Positions 36,066 through 43,768 are shown, counted from the first letter of the stretch. The stretch: DNA of 64,000 bases from Desulfobacterales bacterium (GCA_030066985.1 JASJAN010000002.1:58531-122530), one strand, 5' to 3'. The notes: a model not told the origin generated them from the sequence alone. A program made the numbers and translations.

Positions 36066-36830
36066 TTAATCACAGCCAAACGATTGGGTGATGTCACCCA
36101 AATCATTGCCGAAATCAGCCTTGAAAAATCCAAACCGATGGCCCTCGAACCAGTGAAAATCATCACCGCTCCAGTACATTTGATCTTTCAGGCGCGTTTC
36201 AGCATAAAAATAGATATAGCGGTTGTGAGTATCGGCAATGTGCTTTTTTTGACCCGCCTGCAACGCAAACCAGCCCCGGGTTGTCCAGTGTTCCGGTTCA
36301 TTTTTGGCGGTCAGAAAACGCACAGCCACGTAAATGTGGTGTTTGCAATTGTTTTTGATAAAAATCCTGGAAAATAGGTCTTCAGTTGAATCTTTGCTGG
36401 CCAGCACATGTCGAATCTGGGCTAAGATGGCATCCGCAGTCGCCTTGTCTTTTTTGATGATGTGGTCTTCTTTGGCATCAATAATGACCTGGGTGGTATT
36501 AGCCGTCACCGGGACAATTGTAATGCTGATCTCCAATTCGGGTGTTGATGCCAGAATGATGGTTTCATCCGTATAAGGGGTTACCGAATGTATCCGCATA
36601 TCCATTTGGGTCAGGGCGCTGCGAGCCGCCTCGGTCACATCGCGCTCATCACCCATTAAAGTTTCTTTGGCAATATTGGAGGTGGTATAGCGATAATACT
36701 CGCCACCCCCGGCCATCGCCCCGGGCACAACCACCTCGGCACATCCACCCAGCAAACCGATGCAACCCAGCAGCCCGATGATCGTCAGACCGATTTTCAA
36801 CCCATCTGTGTCAGTCAAAAATTTTCGCAT
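36066..36830 (-). CDS. Lipoprotein with DUF3568-like and DUF1036 domains
   Basis: 254 residues. The lipobox is LLGGC (Cys 30). The first half (EYYRYTTSNIAKETLMGDER, then VTEAARSALTQMDMRIHSVT) follows the DUF3568 lipoprotein pattern. The second half is DUF1036-like: IFIKNNCKHHIYVAVRFL, TTRGWFALQAGQKKHI, NRYIYFYAE. DUF1036 proteins are small secreted or membrane-bound proteins of unknown role. The two families in one chain are unusual. No ribosome site is visible. Confidence 0.72.
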   Translation of the reverse strand: MRKFLTDTDGLKIGLTIIGLLGCIGLLGGCAEVVVPGAMAGGGEYYRYTTSNIAKETLMGDERDVTEAARSALTQMDMRIHSVTPYTDETIILASTPELEISITIVPVTANTTQVIIDAKEDHIIKKDKATADAILAQIRHVLASKDSTEDLFSRIFIKNNCKHHIYVAVRFLTAKNEPEHWTTRGWFALQAGQKKHIADTHNRYIYFYAETRLKDQMYWSGDDFHWFEGHRFGFFKADFGNDLGDITQSFGCD

Positions 36831-36978
36831 CTTGTCTATTTCTGTCGTGCTTACGCATGCTGAGACCCTTTATTGTGTCGTAGAAAGTAAGCAGCATTTA
36901 TTCTTTTTCAATAATTTCAACGATTTTATGATTAGGCGATTTCGCCGCGTATTGACGGCAGGATGGCATCATGGTAAA

Positions 36979-37006
36979 GGTTAGCCGTTATTCCAATGTG
37001 CTAACC
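36979..37006 (+). ncRNA. Possible leader hairpin upstream of the LCAT-like gene
   Basis: GGTTAGC (36979-36985) pairs with GCTAACC (37000-37006). It is followed by a terminator hairpin at 37043-37076 before the gene's ribosome site, the layout of a leader with an attenuator. No known riboswitch consensus recognised. Confidence 0.3.
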
Positions 37007-37042
37007 GCAAAGAAGAGGTAGCCATGTGATGCGACCGTTAAT

Positions 37043-37076
37043 CCCCATCATTTGCAGGAAGTGATGGGGTTTTTTA
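37043..37076 (+). terminator. Rho-independent terminator in front of the LCAT-like gene
   Basis: CCCCATCA (37043-37050) pairs with TGATGGGG (37062-37069), then TTTTTTATTT. It ends 29 nt before the start codon of the next gene, so it either insulates that gene or acts as an attenuator. Confidence 0.75.
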
Positions 37077-37104
37077 TTTACGGCAACCCCTAAGGAGCAG
37101 CACC

Positions 37105-38505
37105 ATGACATATGAAAGCGCCCGCAGAAAAGAAATTCGTCAGGCGCACGTGCGCCAGATCGAAGAATTTGCCCGCACTTATAAAAAAAGCAAGCCCACC
37201 GTATTGCTGATTCCCGGGGGCATGGGATCACAGATCGATCGATCAAAAAAACCCTATAAAGGCGCTGCTTCTCTGCCGTTTAATTACGACCCGATCTGGA
37301 TGGACCCGGGTATTATTTTTGAAAAAGAAGCCTTGCAGCTTGAAATTCTGCTAAACAACCATGATATCGGCAATCACATCTGCATCCCCAACGGCCCCCT
37401 GCGTTTTTTGCTTAAACCCTATAATGCCACCGAAGACTATTTTCGGGACAAGGGTTATAACTACCTGGTATTCGGATTTGACTGGCGCCGTACGGTTCGC
37501 GAGTCGGCCGGGTTTTTGCAATTTTTCCTCAAGACGCTCAAACAGCGGGTCCAGGAGTTGTGGCAGGAAAACCCGCTGCCCAATACCACCATTTTATGCC
37601 ACAGCATGGGTGGCCTGGTGGCCAAAGTATTTTTGCACAAGGTGTTTAAAACCAGCACCAAGACAGCAGATGTGCGCGCATGGATGTCGCGCCTGGTGAC
37701 AGTGGCAACGCCCTTCTACGGTACCGCCACCCATATAAACCGTTACTACAAGGGCCAGAAACCGTTGAACACCATCTACAATACCAAAAAATTGGCCCGT
37801 CTGACCGGAACGCTCATGGGCACCTATATCCTCATGCCGCTAGATAAAAAAACCTACAACCGCAACGCCGCTAAACTGGAAATCGGCCGCTACCCTGTGC
37901 GTGACAAGAAAAACTCCGCCATAGAAGCCGACCCTTTCGATCCCCAGATGTTTGCCCGCTACCCATCCTGGGTCAGGCCGGATTTTTTGGCGGCCGCCAT
38001 CCAAATGCGCAACATCATCACCCGGCAGCTGCCGCCTGCCGTCGTGAAACGGGTATTTCATATCCGCGCCCTGCAGCGGCGCACCTGGGTGGAGTTAAAA
38101 TGGAAACCCGTAAATGGTGCCACCTTCAATCCCAACAAGGATAAATCACCTATAGACGGCAAACACGGCGCGGGCGGCGGGGGTGACGGCACAGTGCCCT
38201 TCTGGTCAGCGCGATTGGTGCAGATTCCCGACAGCCAAGTGTTTAATCTTAAAAAAGCAAAAAAGCACCAGGAATTGCTCGAGCATCCGGAAACCCTCAG
38301 GGTCATCCATCGCCTGATCCAAAAGAACAAGATGCCAAAGAGCGTCAAGGCGCCCGATAAGATTCTGGGCGGCCCAAGGGCATCGCTAAAGGCCACCGAA
38401 GAATTTATGGCTCAGGTGGCGGCCGGCAAGATCAAACGCAGCGATCCGCAAGCGCTGGATCAAAAAGTGTGGCGTCGGATCGTTCAGGAAGCCAACCTGT
38501 GCTAA
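37105..38505 (+). CDS. LCAT-like alpha/beta-hydrolase (lipase/acyltransferase)
   Basis: 466 residues. Oxyanion segment VLLIPGGMGSQID near the N-terminus, DWRRTVRESAG, nucleophile elbow LCHSMGGLVAK (Ser in HSMGG), and TVATPFYGTATHINRYYKG as in lecithin:cholesterol acyltransferase relatives. The acid is probably the Asp in GGGGDGTVPFWSA, and a histidine is found further on (KKHQELLEHPETLRVIH). Family members hydrolyse or transfer acyl chains of phospholipids or neutral lipids. No signal peptide. AAGGAGCAGCACC precedes the ATG. Confidence 0.85.
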   Translation: MTYESARRKEIRQAHVRQIEEFARTYKKSKPTVLLIPGGMGSQIDRSKKPYKGAASLPFNYDPIWMDPGIIFEKEALQLEILLNNHDIGNHICIPNGPLRFLLKPYNATEDYFRDKGYNYLVFGFDWRRTVRESAGFLQFFLKTLKQRVQELWQENPLPNTTILCHSMGGLVAKVFLHKVFKTSTKTADVRAWMSRLVTVATPFYGTATHINRYYKGQKPLNTIYNTKKLARLTGTLMGTYILMPLDKKTYNRNAAKLEIGRYPVRDKKNSAIEADPFDPQMFARYPSWVRPDFLAAAIQMRNIITRQLPPAVVKRVFHIRALQRRTWVELKWKPVNGATFNPNKDKSPIDGKHGAGGGGDGTVPFWSARLVQIPDSQVFNLKKAKKHQELLEHPETLRVIHRLIQKNKMPKSVKAPDKILGGPRASLKATEEFMAQVAAGKIKRSDPQALDQKVWRRIVQEANLC

Positions 38506-38821
38506 TATAGAAAATCAACTGGTGGATTAAAATATCATGGTATGGCAAGCTGTTGCACGATCAGTCTGCCAATAGTATAATTTTTTGTCTTCGAAGATCT
38601 GTGGGGAAAACACATTTAAAAGTAAATGAATTATAGGTCGAGTGCAGATTTGCATCGTTTATCCAGTACACATGTAAAAACGCAACTCGCTCAATAACTG
38701 ACTTAACCAAGCGCTACACTTAGCCGGAAGAGGCGAGGCGGGTTCTATTCAGGGATAAGTACGAAGTCGGCTGGTGAGCTTAAACACTAACAAGAGAAAG
38801 TAGAAAACGGAGGCAGGATCT
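38506..38821. other. Intergenic region without a gene
   Basis: 316 nt. No coding frame, terminator or palindrome stands out, and I found no attC-like site here although one would be expected if the cassette array extended left of 38822. GGAGG at the right end belongs to the next gene. Confidence 0.45.
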
Positions 38822-39199
38822 ATGCCTACATACTACGAACACAAGAGACCCGGGGTCGTTCATTGTTATGCAGTAGGCAATTATTCGTTTGAAGAAACAT
38901 TCAATAACTATCAAAGTGCTCTGAATGATCCCAACAGTTCAAACGGCGTTCATTTGATCATGGATGTCAGGGAGAGCGACGAGACGCGCACAGCACAGGA
39001 AATGGAGGCGCTTGCAGATCTGCTCGCCAATTCTCCTACTTTCCAGGGCCGCTGTGCCATTATCGTCGACGCGGAAGCACAGGTTAGATATGGCCTGGGC
39101 CGCATGTTGTCCGCCTTCGGGGAAATGAGAAATTTAGAATTTGAGGTATTTCATGATGAGGACGCAGCGTACTCTTGGATAGAAAACCCAGAAACATAA
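38822..39199 (+). CDS. STAS/SEC14-like (SpoIIAA-like) small protein
   Basis: 125 residues without signal. Alternating strands and helices as in SpoIIAA/STAS-like folds: YYEHKRPGVVHCYAVGNYSF, VHLIMDVRESDETR, CAIIVDAEAQVRYGLGRMLS, FEVFHDEDAAYSWI. Such domains bind partner proteins or small ligands. GGAGGCAGGATCT precedes the ATG. Its 3' end carries CTTGGAT (39174-39180), a 6-of-7 match to the sequence expected at the start of the following putative cassette, so the stop region may have been altered by an insertion. The domain call is moderate. Confidence 0.6.
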   Translation: MPTYYEHKRPGVVHCYAVGNYSFEETFNNYQSALNDPNSSNGVHLIMDVRESDETRTAQEMEALADLLANSPTFQGRCAIIVDAEAQVRYGLGRMLSAFGEMRNLEFEVFHDEDAAYSWIENPET

Positions 39200-39222
39200 A
39201 TAAGCGAATTAAAGGAGACCTT

Positions 39223-39669
39223 ATGAAGAATAATTTTATGGCATTATTCCTTATCCTTTTATTTGTAGCGGTATCTATATCCCCAGTGAATGCCAGCGAG
39301 CTCAATCTGGGTACCTGTCTTATCGACTCGCTAACAGGGAAAGAAAGGAAAAATCTTGCCAAATGGATATATTTTGCAATTGCAGCACATCCTGAAATGA
39401 GCTCATATTCGAACATCAAACAAGAAGATAGAGTCAAAATCGACAAATATGTTGGTAATTTGGTTACACGGCTATTAGCAGAAGATTGTGCATCAGAATT
39501 TAGGTCAGCTCAAACAACTGATCCTTTAGCACTTCGCAAAGCATTTGAATTAGTTGGTCAGGTAGCTATGCAAGAACTTATGACCAATCAGAATGTAAAG
39601 ACTTCTATCACTAGCTATGTTAAATATACTGATCAAAACAAAATACAAGAGGCATTAGGAACACCATAG
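39223..39669 (+). CDS. Small secreted hypothetical protein, putative integron cassette gene
   Basis: 148 residues: signal peptide (MALFLILLFVAVSISPVNA), then a helical mature part with two cysteines (LNLGTCLIDSL, LLAEDCASEF). The coding sequence is clearly more AT-rich than the genes on either side. AAAGGAGACCTT precedes ATG 39223 (an in-frame ATG at 39175 has none). The stop is 2 nt from an attC-like site. No family recognised. Short, AT-rich and anonymous genes followed directly by attC are typical cassette content. Confidence 0.65.
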   Translation: MKNNFMALFLILLFVAVSISPVNASELNLGTCLIDSLTGKERKNLAKWIYFAIAAHPEMSSYSNIKQEDRVKIDKYVGNLVTRLLAEDCASEFRSAQTTDPLALRKAFELVGQVAMQELMTNQNVKTSITSYVKYTDQNKIQEALGTP

Positions 39670-39670
39670 C

Positions 39671-39739
39671 ATCCAACCAGTCACTCGAGCGGACCTGTTG
39701 CCCTACGCGCAAACCAGGCCGTTCAAGTCACCGTTATAC
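39671..39739 (+). other. attC-like integron recombination site 1
   Basis: The left R box ATCCAAC fits RYYYAAC exactly. The right R box GTTATAC (39733-39739) fits GTTRRRY except for one base. Between them GTCACTCGAGCGGACCTG (39680-39697) pairs with CAGGCCGTTCAAGTCAC (39715-39731) almost fully, leaving one unpaired A, like the extrahelical bases of folded attC. Spacers of 2 and 1 nt separate stem and boxes. Length 69 nt, inside the known attC range. Confidence 0.7.
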
Positions 39740-40318
39740 ATCACATTATTTGAGAGGGGACTAATGAAATCATATATCACTTGCCTTGCTATGCTTTTTC
39801 TTATTTTAGGTTGCGCTGGTTCTCAGGTTGATTCACAAAAGATATTTGGCGCTGAAATTCGGGATTACGGTATCTGTAACATCAATCTAAAAGAGACGGT
39901 ATCATCTGATACTACGGCAAGCGGAGGTTATAATATTACTGAGGGAGTTGTCTTCATCAGCAAGACTACTAATATTCCAGCGGAAAAAGGACTCTCATTT
40001 GGCATCAAATATGTCATAAATGGAGAGCCGGAAGGCTCAAAAGTGACGCTAAAAGTAGTCGCCATACATCCGCCTATTAAAGGAAAAACTAAAAGCAGCG
40101 CCATAGTCGATGCTAAAATTGGTACCTGGAGGGCCGAGCATTACACTTTTAATGAAAGCTATGAAATGGTTAAGGGGGAATGGATTTTTCAAATTTATCA
40201 CAAAGAAAATTTGCTGATAGAAAAATCCTTTATGGTAAGTAAATCATAAGCTTATAAATAGCAATGGTATAACCTGCGGCTTTTATGGACTCGCTGCCCT
40301 CGCTACAAAGCCGCCCCG
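39734..40318 (+). mobile_element. Putative integron gene cassette (585 bp)
   Basis: Limits set by the G^TTRRRY cut points of the two attC-like sites. The box at the left limit (GTTATAC) and the left R box of the right-hand site (GTATAAC, 40267-40273) are exact reverse complements over 7 bases. This is what one expects if both came from a single circular cassette's own attC. The cassette contains one lipoprotein gene. No integrase gene or attI lies in the window. Confidence 0.6.
39764..40249 (+). CDS. Lipoprotein of unknown function in a putative integron cassette
   Basis: 161 residues. Lipobox LGC in CLAMLFLILGCAGS. The mature part is strand-rich (EIRDYGICNINLKETVSS, LSFGIKYVINGEPEGSKVTL) and ends EWIFQIYHKENLLIEKSF, a pattern like small periplasmic beta-sandwich proteins. 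Notably AT-rich compared with neighbours. GAGAGGGGACTA sets the start at ATG 39764, 30 nt inside the cassette; an upstream in-frame ATG at 39698 lies inside the attC-like site and is rejected. No family recognised. Confidence 0.7.
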   Translation: MKSYITCLAMLFLILGCAGSQVDSQKIFGAEIRDYGICNINLKETVSSDTTASGGYNITEGVVFISKTTNIPAEKGLSFGIKYVINGEPEGSKVTLKVVAIHPPIKGKTKSSAIVDAKIGTWRAEHYTFNESYEMVKGEWIFQIYHKENLLIEKSFMVSKS

Positions 40319-40324
40319 TTAGGT
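40267..40324 (+). other. attC-like integron recombination site 2
   Basis: R boxes GTATAAC (40267-40273) and GTTAGGT (40318-40324). The latter fits GTTRRRY exactly; the former differs from RYYYAAC by one base. Stem GCGGCTTT / AAAGCCGC (40276-40283 / 40307-40314) with 2- and 3-nt spacers. Length 58 nt. A T run just after it means a rho-independent terminator is an alternative reading, but the box complementarity with site 1 favours attC. Confidence 0.55.
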
Positions 40325-40369
40325 TTTTTCGCTCCTCTCCAAAATCACATAAGTGCCATCCCGGAGAAG

Positions 40370-41125
40370 ATGATGAATAAAAAAATCGCTTTGGTTACAA
40401 ATGTCCTGGACTATGTTGGTCCGCCCGCGGTTAAAGCTCTATTGGAAGGCGGATATCACGTTTTGGCTCAAGATCCCGCCTTTAATGATACAAAGATACA
40501 AGAGGATTACGAAGACAAAAATCCCGGCACAGTTCCGATAAGCCTGCAGGACCCAAAGGCGCTCATTGAGCACGCATGGGATCATCATAAAAAGATTGAT
40601 GTTCTGGTAAGTAACGATACGTTTCCCGCGATACATATTCCAATAGAGGAAGCGAATGTGGAAGATTTAAATGCAACGATAGAAAGTGTCCTGGTCTATC
40701 CATTTAAATTAATGCAGGCGGCCATTCCACGTCTTAAAAAACAAGGTAAGGGCAATGTCATCATGATCACATCATGTCGTACCGAACTGCCTTTGCCGGG
40801 TGGCGCTATACCTGACATCGCGAGGGCCGGAACGAATGCGTTGGTTAAATCTTTAAGTATAGAGCTAGCGCCTTTCGGTATTCCGGTAAACGCCATTGCA
40901 CCCAATTACCTATACAGTGAGGCCTACTTTCCAAAGACAAAATTTATAGATGACCCTATCGGCAAAGCATTCATAAGGGAAGTTGTGCCGGCAGGCAGGC
41001 TCGGTGAACCGGAGGAAATAGGTGAGTTGGTAAACTATCTGGCCACTATGAAAGGTTCATTTCATACGGGCACAATAATCAAATTTGCAGGCGGTTGGCC
41101 TGCTGCTCCCAAAAGGCCGATCTAA
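40370..41125 (+). CDS. Halohydrin-dehalogenase-like SDR with an altered catalytic triad
   Basis: 251 residues. The N-terminal cofactor motif TGxxxGIG is absent (LVTNVLDYVGPPAV), as in halohydrin dehalogenases, which do not bind NAD(P). Further Hhe-like segments: IDVLVSNDTF, PFKLMQAAIPRLKK, VIMITSC (catalytic Ser), ARAGTNALVKSLSIELAPFG (Arg of the Ser-Tyr-Arg triad), IAPNYLYSEAYF and GTIIKFAGGWP. The Tyr position, 13 residues after the Ser, is Pro. Halohydrin dehalogenases expel halide from vicinal haloalcohols to form epoxides; with Tyr missing the activity is doubtful. It begins 46 nt after attC-like site 2. GGAGAAG precedes the tandem ATGs. Confidence 0.75.
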   Translation: MMNKKIALVTNVLDYVGPPAVKALLEGGYHVLAQDPAFNDTKIQEDYEDKNPGTVPISLQDPKALIEHAWDHHKKIDVLVSNDTFPAIHIPIEEANVEDLNATIESVLVYPFKLMQAAIPRLKKQGKGNVIMITSCRTELPLPGGAIPDIARAGTNALVKSLSIELAPFGIPVNAIAPNYLYSEAYFPKTKFIDDPIGKAFIREVVPAGRLGEPEEIGELVNYLATMKGSFHTGTIIKFAGGWPAAPKRPI

Positions 41126-41282
41126 TCAAATCCAGTTTTACGTTTTGCTGCTCCCGACGGGGCTCCGTTGCGCAGAAGCGCCTGAAAATCAAACCTGAGG
41201 AATCGTCTAATTGATAACTTTCCATAACAGCAGCGACTATCAACAGCAAGCTGCTGAACTGAATCGATAGTTGGACCGTGCT

Positions 41283-41603
41283 ATGCCCAGAAAAAAGAAA
41301 CTTCGAAGAAAAAACAAAGCCGCTCATCGGCTGCCGGTGGACGAATCAAAGCTCAACATGGGCAATACGTATGATTCTCCGCCCGAATACTACTACGATA
41401 TCGAATTCACCTGTCGCGATTGTGGCTCGGTCGAAATCTGGAAAGCCGCCCAGCAAAAATGGTGGTACGAGGAGGCCGGTGGATACTTTTTCGCCACGGC
41501 CGTTCGCTGCCGCGAGTGCCGCGCAAAAGAGCGTCAACGCAAACAAGAGGCCCGCAGGACCCATCTTGAAGGAGTGATGCGAAAAGACAAACAAGACTCG
41601 TGA
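41283..41603 (+). CDS. Zinc-ribbon protein (zf-trcl type)
   Basis: About 106 residues. After a basic N-terminus (PRKKKLRRKNKAAH) comes the probable zinc ribbon: FTCRDCG, a conserved WWYEEAGGYFFATAVRC and CRECRAKER, giving four cysteines in two CxxC pairs. This matches the small zf-trcl domain family of unknown role, probably nucleic-acid or protein binding. An in-frame TTG at 41271 is possible; no ribosome site is clear. Confidence 0.75.
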   Translation: MPRKKKLRRKNKAAHRLPVDESKLNMGNTYDSPPEYYYDIEFTCRDCGSVEIWKAAQQKWWYEEAGGYFFATAVRCRECRAKERQRKQEARRTHLEGVMRKDKQDS

Positions 41604-41647
41604 CAAAAAAGCGCTGTAGTTGAACCTGATCCTTAGACTGAAAAACA

Positions 41648-42313
41648 ATGAATCTCTTATTTGATCTGGATGGTACGTTGACCGACCCTTTGACAGGCAT
41701 TACCAACTGCATTGAGTATGCGCTGGATAAGCTGGGCAAACAATTGCCGTCCGGGAAAAATTTGCGCTGGTGCATCGGGCCCCCGTTAAGGGAAAGCTTC
41801 GCAAAACTGCTGGCCACTGAGGACAAAGCCCTTATTGAGAAAGCGGTGACGCTTTACCGTGAGCGGTTTGGCAGTGTGGGATTATACGAGAATCAAGTCT
41901 ATGGCGGCATCGCCGATGTGCTGGCATCCCTGCAAAACTATGGCCATACACTTTATGTGGCCACATCCAAACCGACCATTTATGCGCAGCGAATTATCGC
42001 GCACTTTGCACTGCAGCACTACTTCAAGTGTATCTATGGCAGTGAACTTGACGGAACCCGGGGCGACAAGACAAGTCTAATAGCCCACATCCTGCAAACA
42101 GAATTGCTTTCACCTGCTGTGGCGGTGATGATCGGTGATCGTGAGCATGATATGATTGGTGCAAAAGAAAATGGTGTCAGTGGTTTTGGCGTTCTGTGGG
42201 GATATGGAACCAGAGATGAATTAGAGCGCTCCGGGGCACAGGCTGTTTTCAAAAACCCACCGGAATTGGTTCGCGCATTCAGTGCAATGGGGACGGCCGG
42301 CAGGCATCAATGA
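41648..42313 (+). CDS. HAD-family phosphatase (phosphoglycolate phosphatase/5'-nucleotidase-like)
   Basis: 221 residues. The nucleophile motif is FDLDGTLTDP, with a helical cap, motif II in LYVATSKPT, the motif III Lys region, and motif IV VMIGDREHDMIGAKENG. Arrangement typical of Gph/PNP-like subfamily IA HADs, which dephosphorylate small metabolites such as phosphoglycolate or nucleotides. Substrate not assignable. 44 nt after the zinc-ribbon gene, so possibly co-transcribed. Confidence 0.88.
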   Translation: MNLLFDLDGTLTDPLTGITNCIEYALDKLGKQLPSGKNLRWCIGPPLRESFAKLLATEDKALIEKAVTLYRERFGSVGLYENQVYGGIADVLASLQNYGHTLYVATSKPTIYAQRIIAHFALQHYFKCIYGSELDGTRGDKTSLIAHILQTELLSPAVAVMIGDREHDMIGAKENGVSGFGVLWGYGTRDELERSGAQAVFKNPPELVRAFSAMGTAGRHQ

Positions 42314-42349
42314 TGCTATTTCTCCTCCCCCGGAGCTGTTCTGATAGGG

Positions 42350-42868
42350 TCATCGGTTAGCGAAAAAAAGCGCTTCCAGTTCGGCCAGGTCTTTTACCGG
42401 ATCATGGTCATAGTAGGCATACAGCGCCTCTCCATTGTTTTCATCTTCAAAAACGATGCTGTGCTTTCCCCTTTGAGGATTGAAAATACACTCGGGGAAA
42501 AGATGATGGTTGTGCCAGGCTGTACCGGCTGCGCAACAGGCCCGGGCGCGATCCATTATCTTGCCGAAGGCTTCGTTTTTATCCGCCTTCTGATCAGCTG
42601 TAATCGTATCATCAGGGTTCTCTTTATTGTTTAAAAAGCCGGGTCCATAGCACAGTTCGGCCATCTGGCGCGTTTCCGGCATGGGTTTTTCGGAAAAACT
42701 GCACGCGAATTCTTCACCCGTCAATTCAATTTCGATGATGATTTCATATTCGTTCTTTCGCCGACTGAATATGCAGGCGGGGCCGATCATGTGAAAATGC
42801 CATTTTTGGCCGGCCTGATTTAATTCCGCCGCTTTATCGGCGAGCGCTGCAAAGGAGATGTACTTCAT
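42350..42868 (-). CDS. Hypothetical protein made of two tandem repeats
   Basis: 172 residues. Two internally similar halves: the first has KWHFHMIGPACIFSRRKNEY then CYGPGF; the second has AWHNHHLFPECIFNPQRGKH then ELEALFF. Both share W-H-x-H, P-x-C-I-F and a following strand with acidic residues, so each half may form one His/Cys metal-binding unit. No signal peptide. No known family recognised. A GAAGGGCCAGC site precedes the ATG. It neighbours a glycyl radical enzyme cluster but is separated from it by an inverted-repeat element. Confidence 0.65.
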   Translation of the reverse strand: MKYISFAALADKAAELNQAGQKWHFHMIGPACIFSRRKNEYEIIIEIELTGEEFACSFSEKPMPETRQMAELCYGPGFLNNKENPDDTITADQKADKNEAFGKIMDRARACCAAGTAWHNHHLFPECIFNPQRGKHSIVFEDENNGEALYAYYDHDPVKDLAELEALFFANR

Positions 42869-42896
42869 GCTGGCCCTTCTTTTCGTAAAATCAATT

Positions 42897-42972
42897 TGAA
42901 GTTATCTCAAAAATGCATCTAATCCGCCGGAGGCGGACCCTTGGGCGTGATCTACTATTTTTGAGATAACTT
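42897..42972. repeat. 76-bp element with 17-bp perfect inverted repeats
   Basis: GAAGTTATCTCAAAAAT (42897-42913) and ATTTTTGAGATAACTTC (42956-42972) are exact inverses. The interior holds a TAATCCGCC-GGA-GGCGGA palindrome (42919-42936). It sits 20 nt after the SDR stop codon and may serve as the operon's 3' hairpin or be a small non-autonomous element. Confidence 0.6.
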
Positions 42973-42992
42973 CTAACAGGTTTGATGCTTTT

Positions 42993-43733
42993 CTAATCCA
43001 TAATGAGGCCGCCGTTGATATCAAACGTCGCGCCGGTAATATACCCGGCACTGTCGTCTGCCAGAAAGGCGACGATCCCGGCAATCTCTTCCGGTCGGGC
43101 AAGCCGGCCCAGCGGAATTTCCTTAACAGCCGTTTTCCAGCGATCGGACTTCAGTATGGCTTCGGTTTCCACCCAGCCCGGCGCCACCGCATTGGCAGTA
43201 ATGTTATGGGGCGCCAGCTCCAGCGCCAACGATTTGGTCAGGCTGATAACACCGGCCTTGGATGCAGCATAATGGGCGATTCCGGCTGTCGGCCGTCGGC
43301 CATCGCAGGAGCTGATATTGATAATTCTGCCGCTTTTTTGGGGAACCATTGCCAATTTGGCGACGCTCTGGGCGGCAAACAGAGTCCCCTTGAGATTGAC
43401 GGCGAAAACCCGGTCCCAGGTTTGCTCGTCAATTTCCAGCAAGGGTGCCGATGGATATATGCCGGCATTATTGACCAGGATGTCAATCCGCCCGAAATGA
43501 TCGATCCCTTTCTTTACCACCTGCGCGCAATCCTGCAGCACAGCGACATTGGCTGCTACCGCCAGGGCCTTTGACCCTTTGGAGGTGCACTCTGCAATAA
43601 CGGTGTCAGCCGGCGAAAGCGTCCGTGAGCAGGCGATGATGTTGGCCCCCTGCTCGGCCAGATGCACGGCAATGGCCCTGCCGATACCGACCCTGGCACC
43701 GGTCACCAGGGCTGTCTTTTCCTTTAAAGCCAT
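42993..43733 (-). CDS. SDR-family dehydrogenase (3-oxoacyl-ACP reductase-like) of the glycyl radical cluster
   Basis: 246 residues. The cofactor motif TGARVGIGRAIAV, structural NNAGIYP, and catalytic Ser-Tyr-Lys (ISSCDGRRPTAGIAHYAASK) are all intact; the end GYITGATFDINGGLIMD is typical of FabG-type SDRs. The residues after the first beta strands (ACSRTLSP) lean toward NADP(H). 35 nt after the activase gene and on the same strand, so it probably reduces or oxidises the product or substrate of the glycyl radical enzyme. Confidence 0.88.
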   Translation of the reverse strand: MALKEKTALVTGARVGIGRAIAVHLAEQGANIIACSRTLSPADTVIAECTSKGSKALAVAANVAVLQDCAQVVKKGIDHFGRIDILVNNAGIYPSAPLLEIDEQTWDRVFAVNLKGTLFAAQSVAKLAMVPQKSGRIINISSCDGRRPTAGIAHYAASKAGVISLTKSLALELAPHNITANAVAPGWVETEAILKSDRWKTAVKEIPLGRLARPEEIAGIVAFLADDSAGYITGATFDINGGLIMD

Positions 43734-43768
43734 TTGTACCCCCGGTATGAAAATGTTAAGGCGCTGTG

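Noticed and set aside
41126..41260. Possible third attC after the SDR gene
   Set aside because: The box expected from site 2 (ACCTAAC) is absent and no attC-like stem can be formed.
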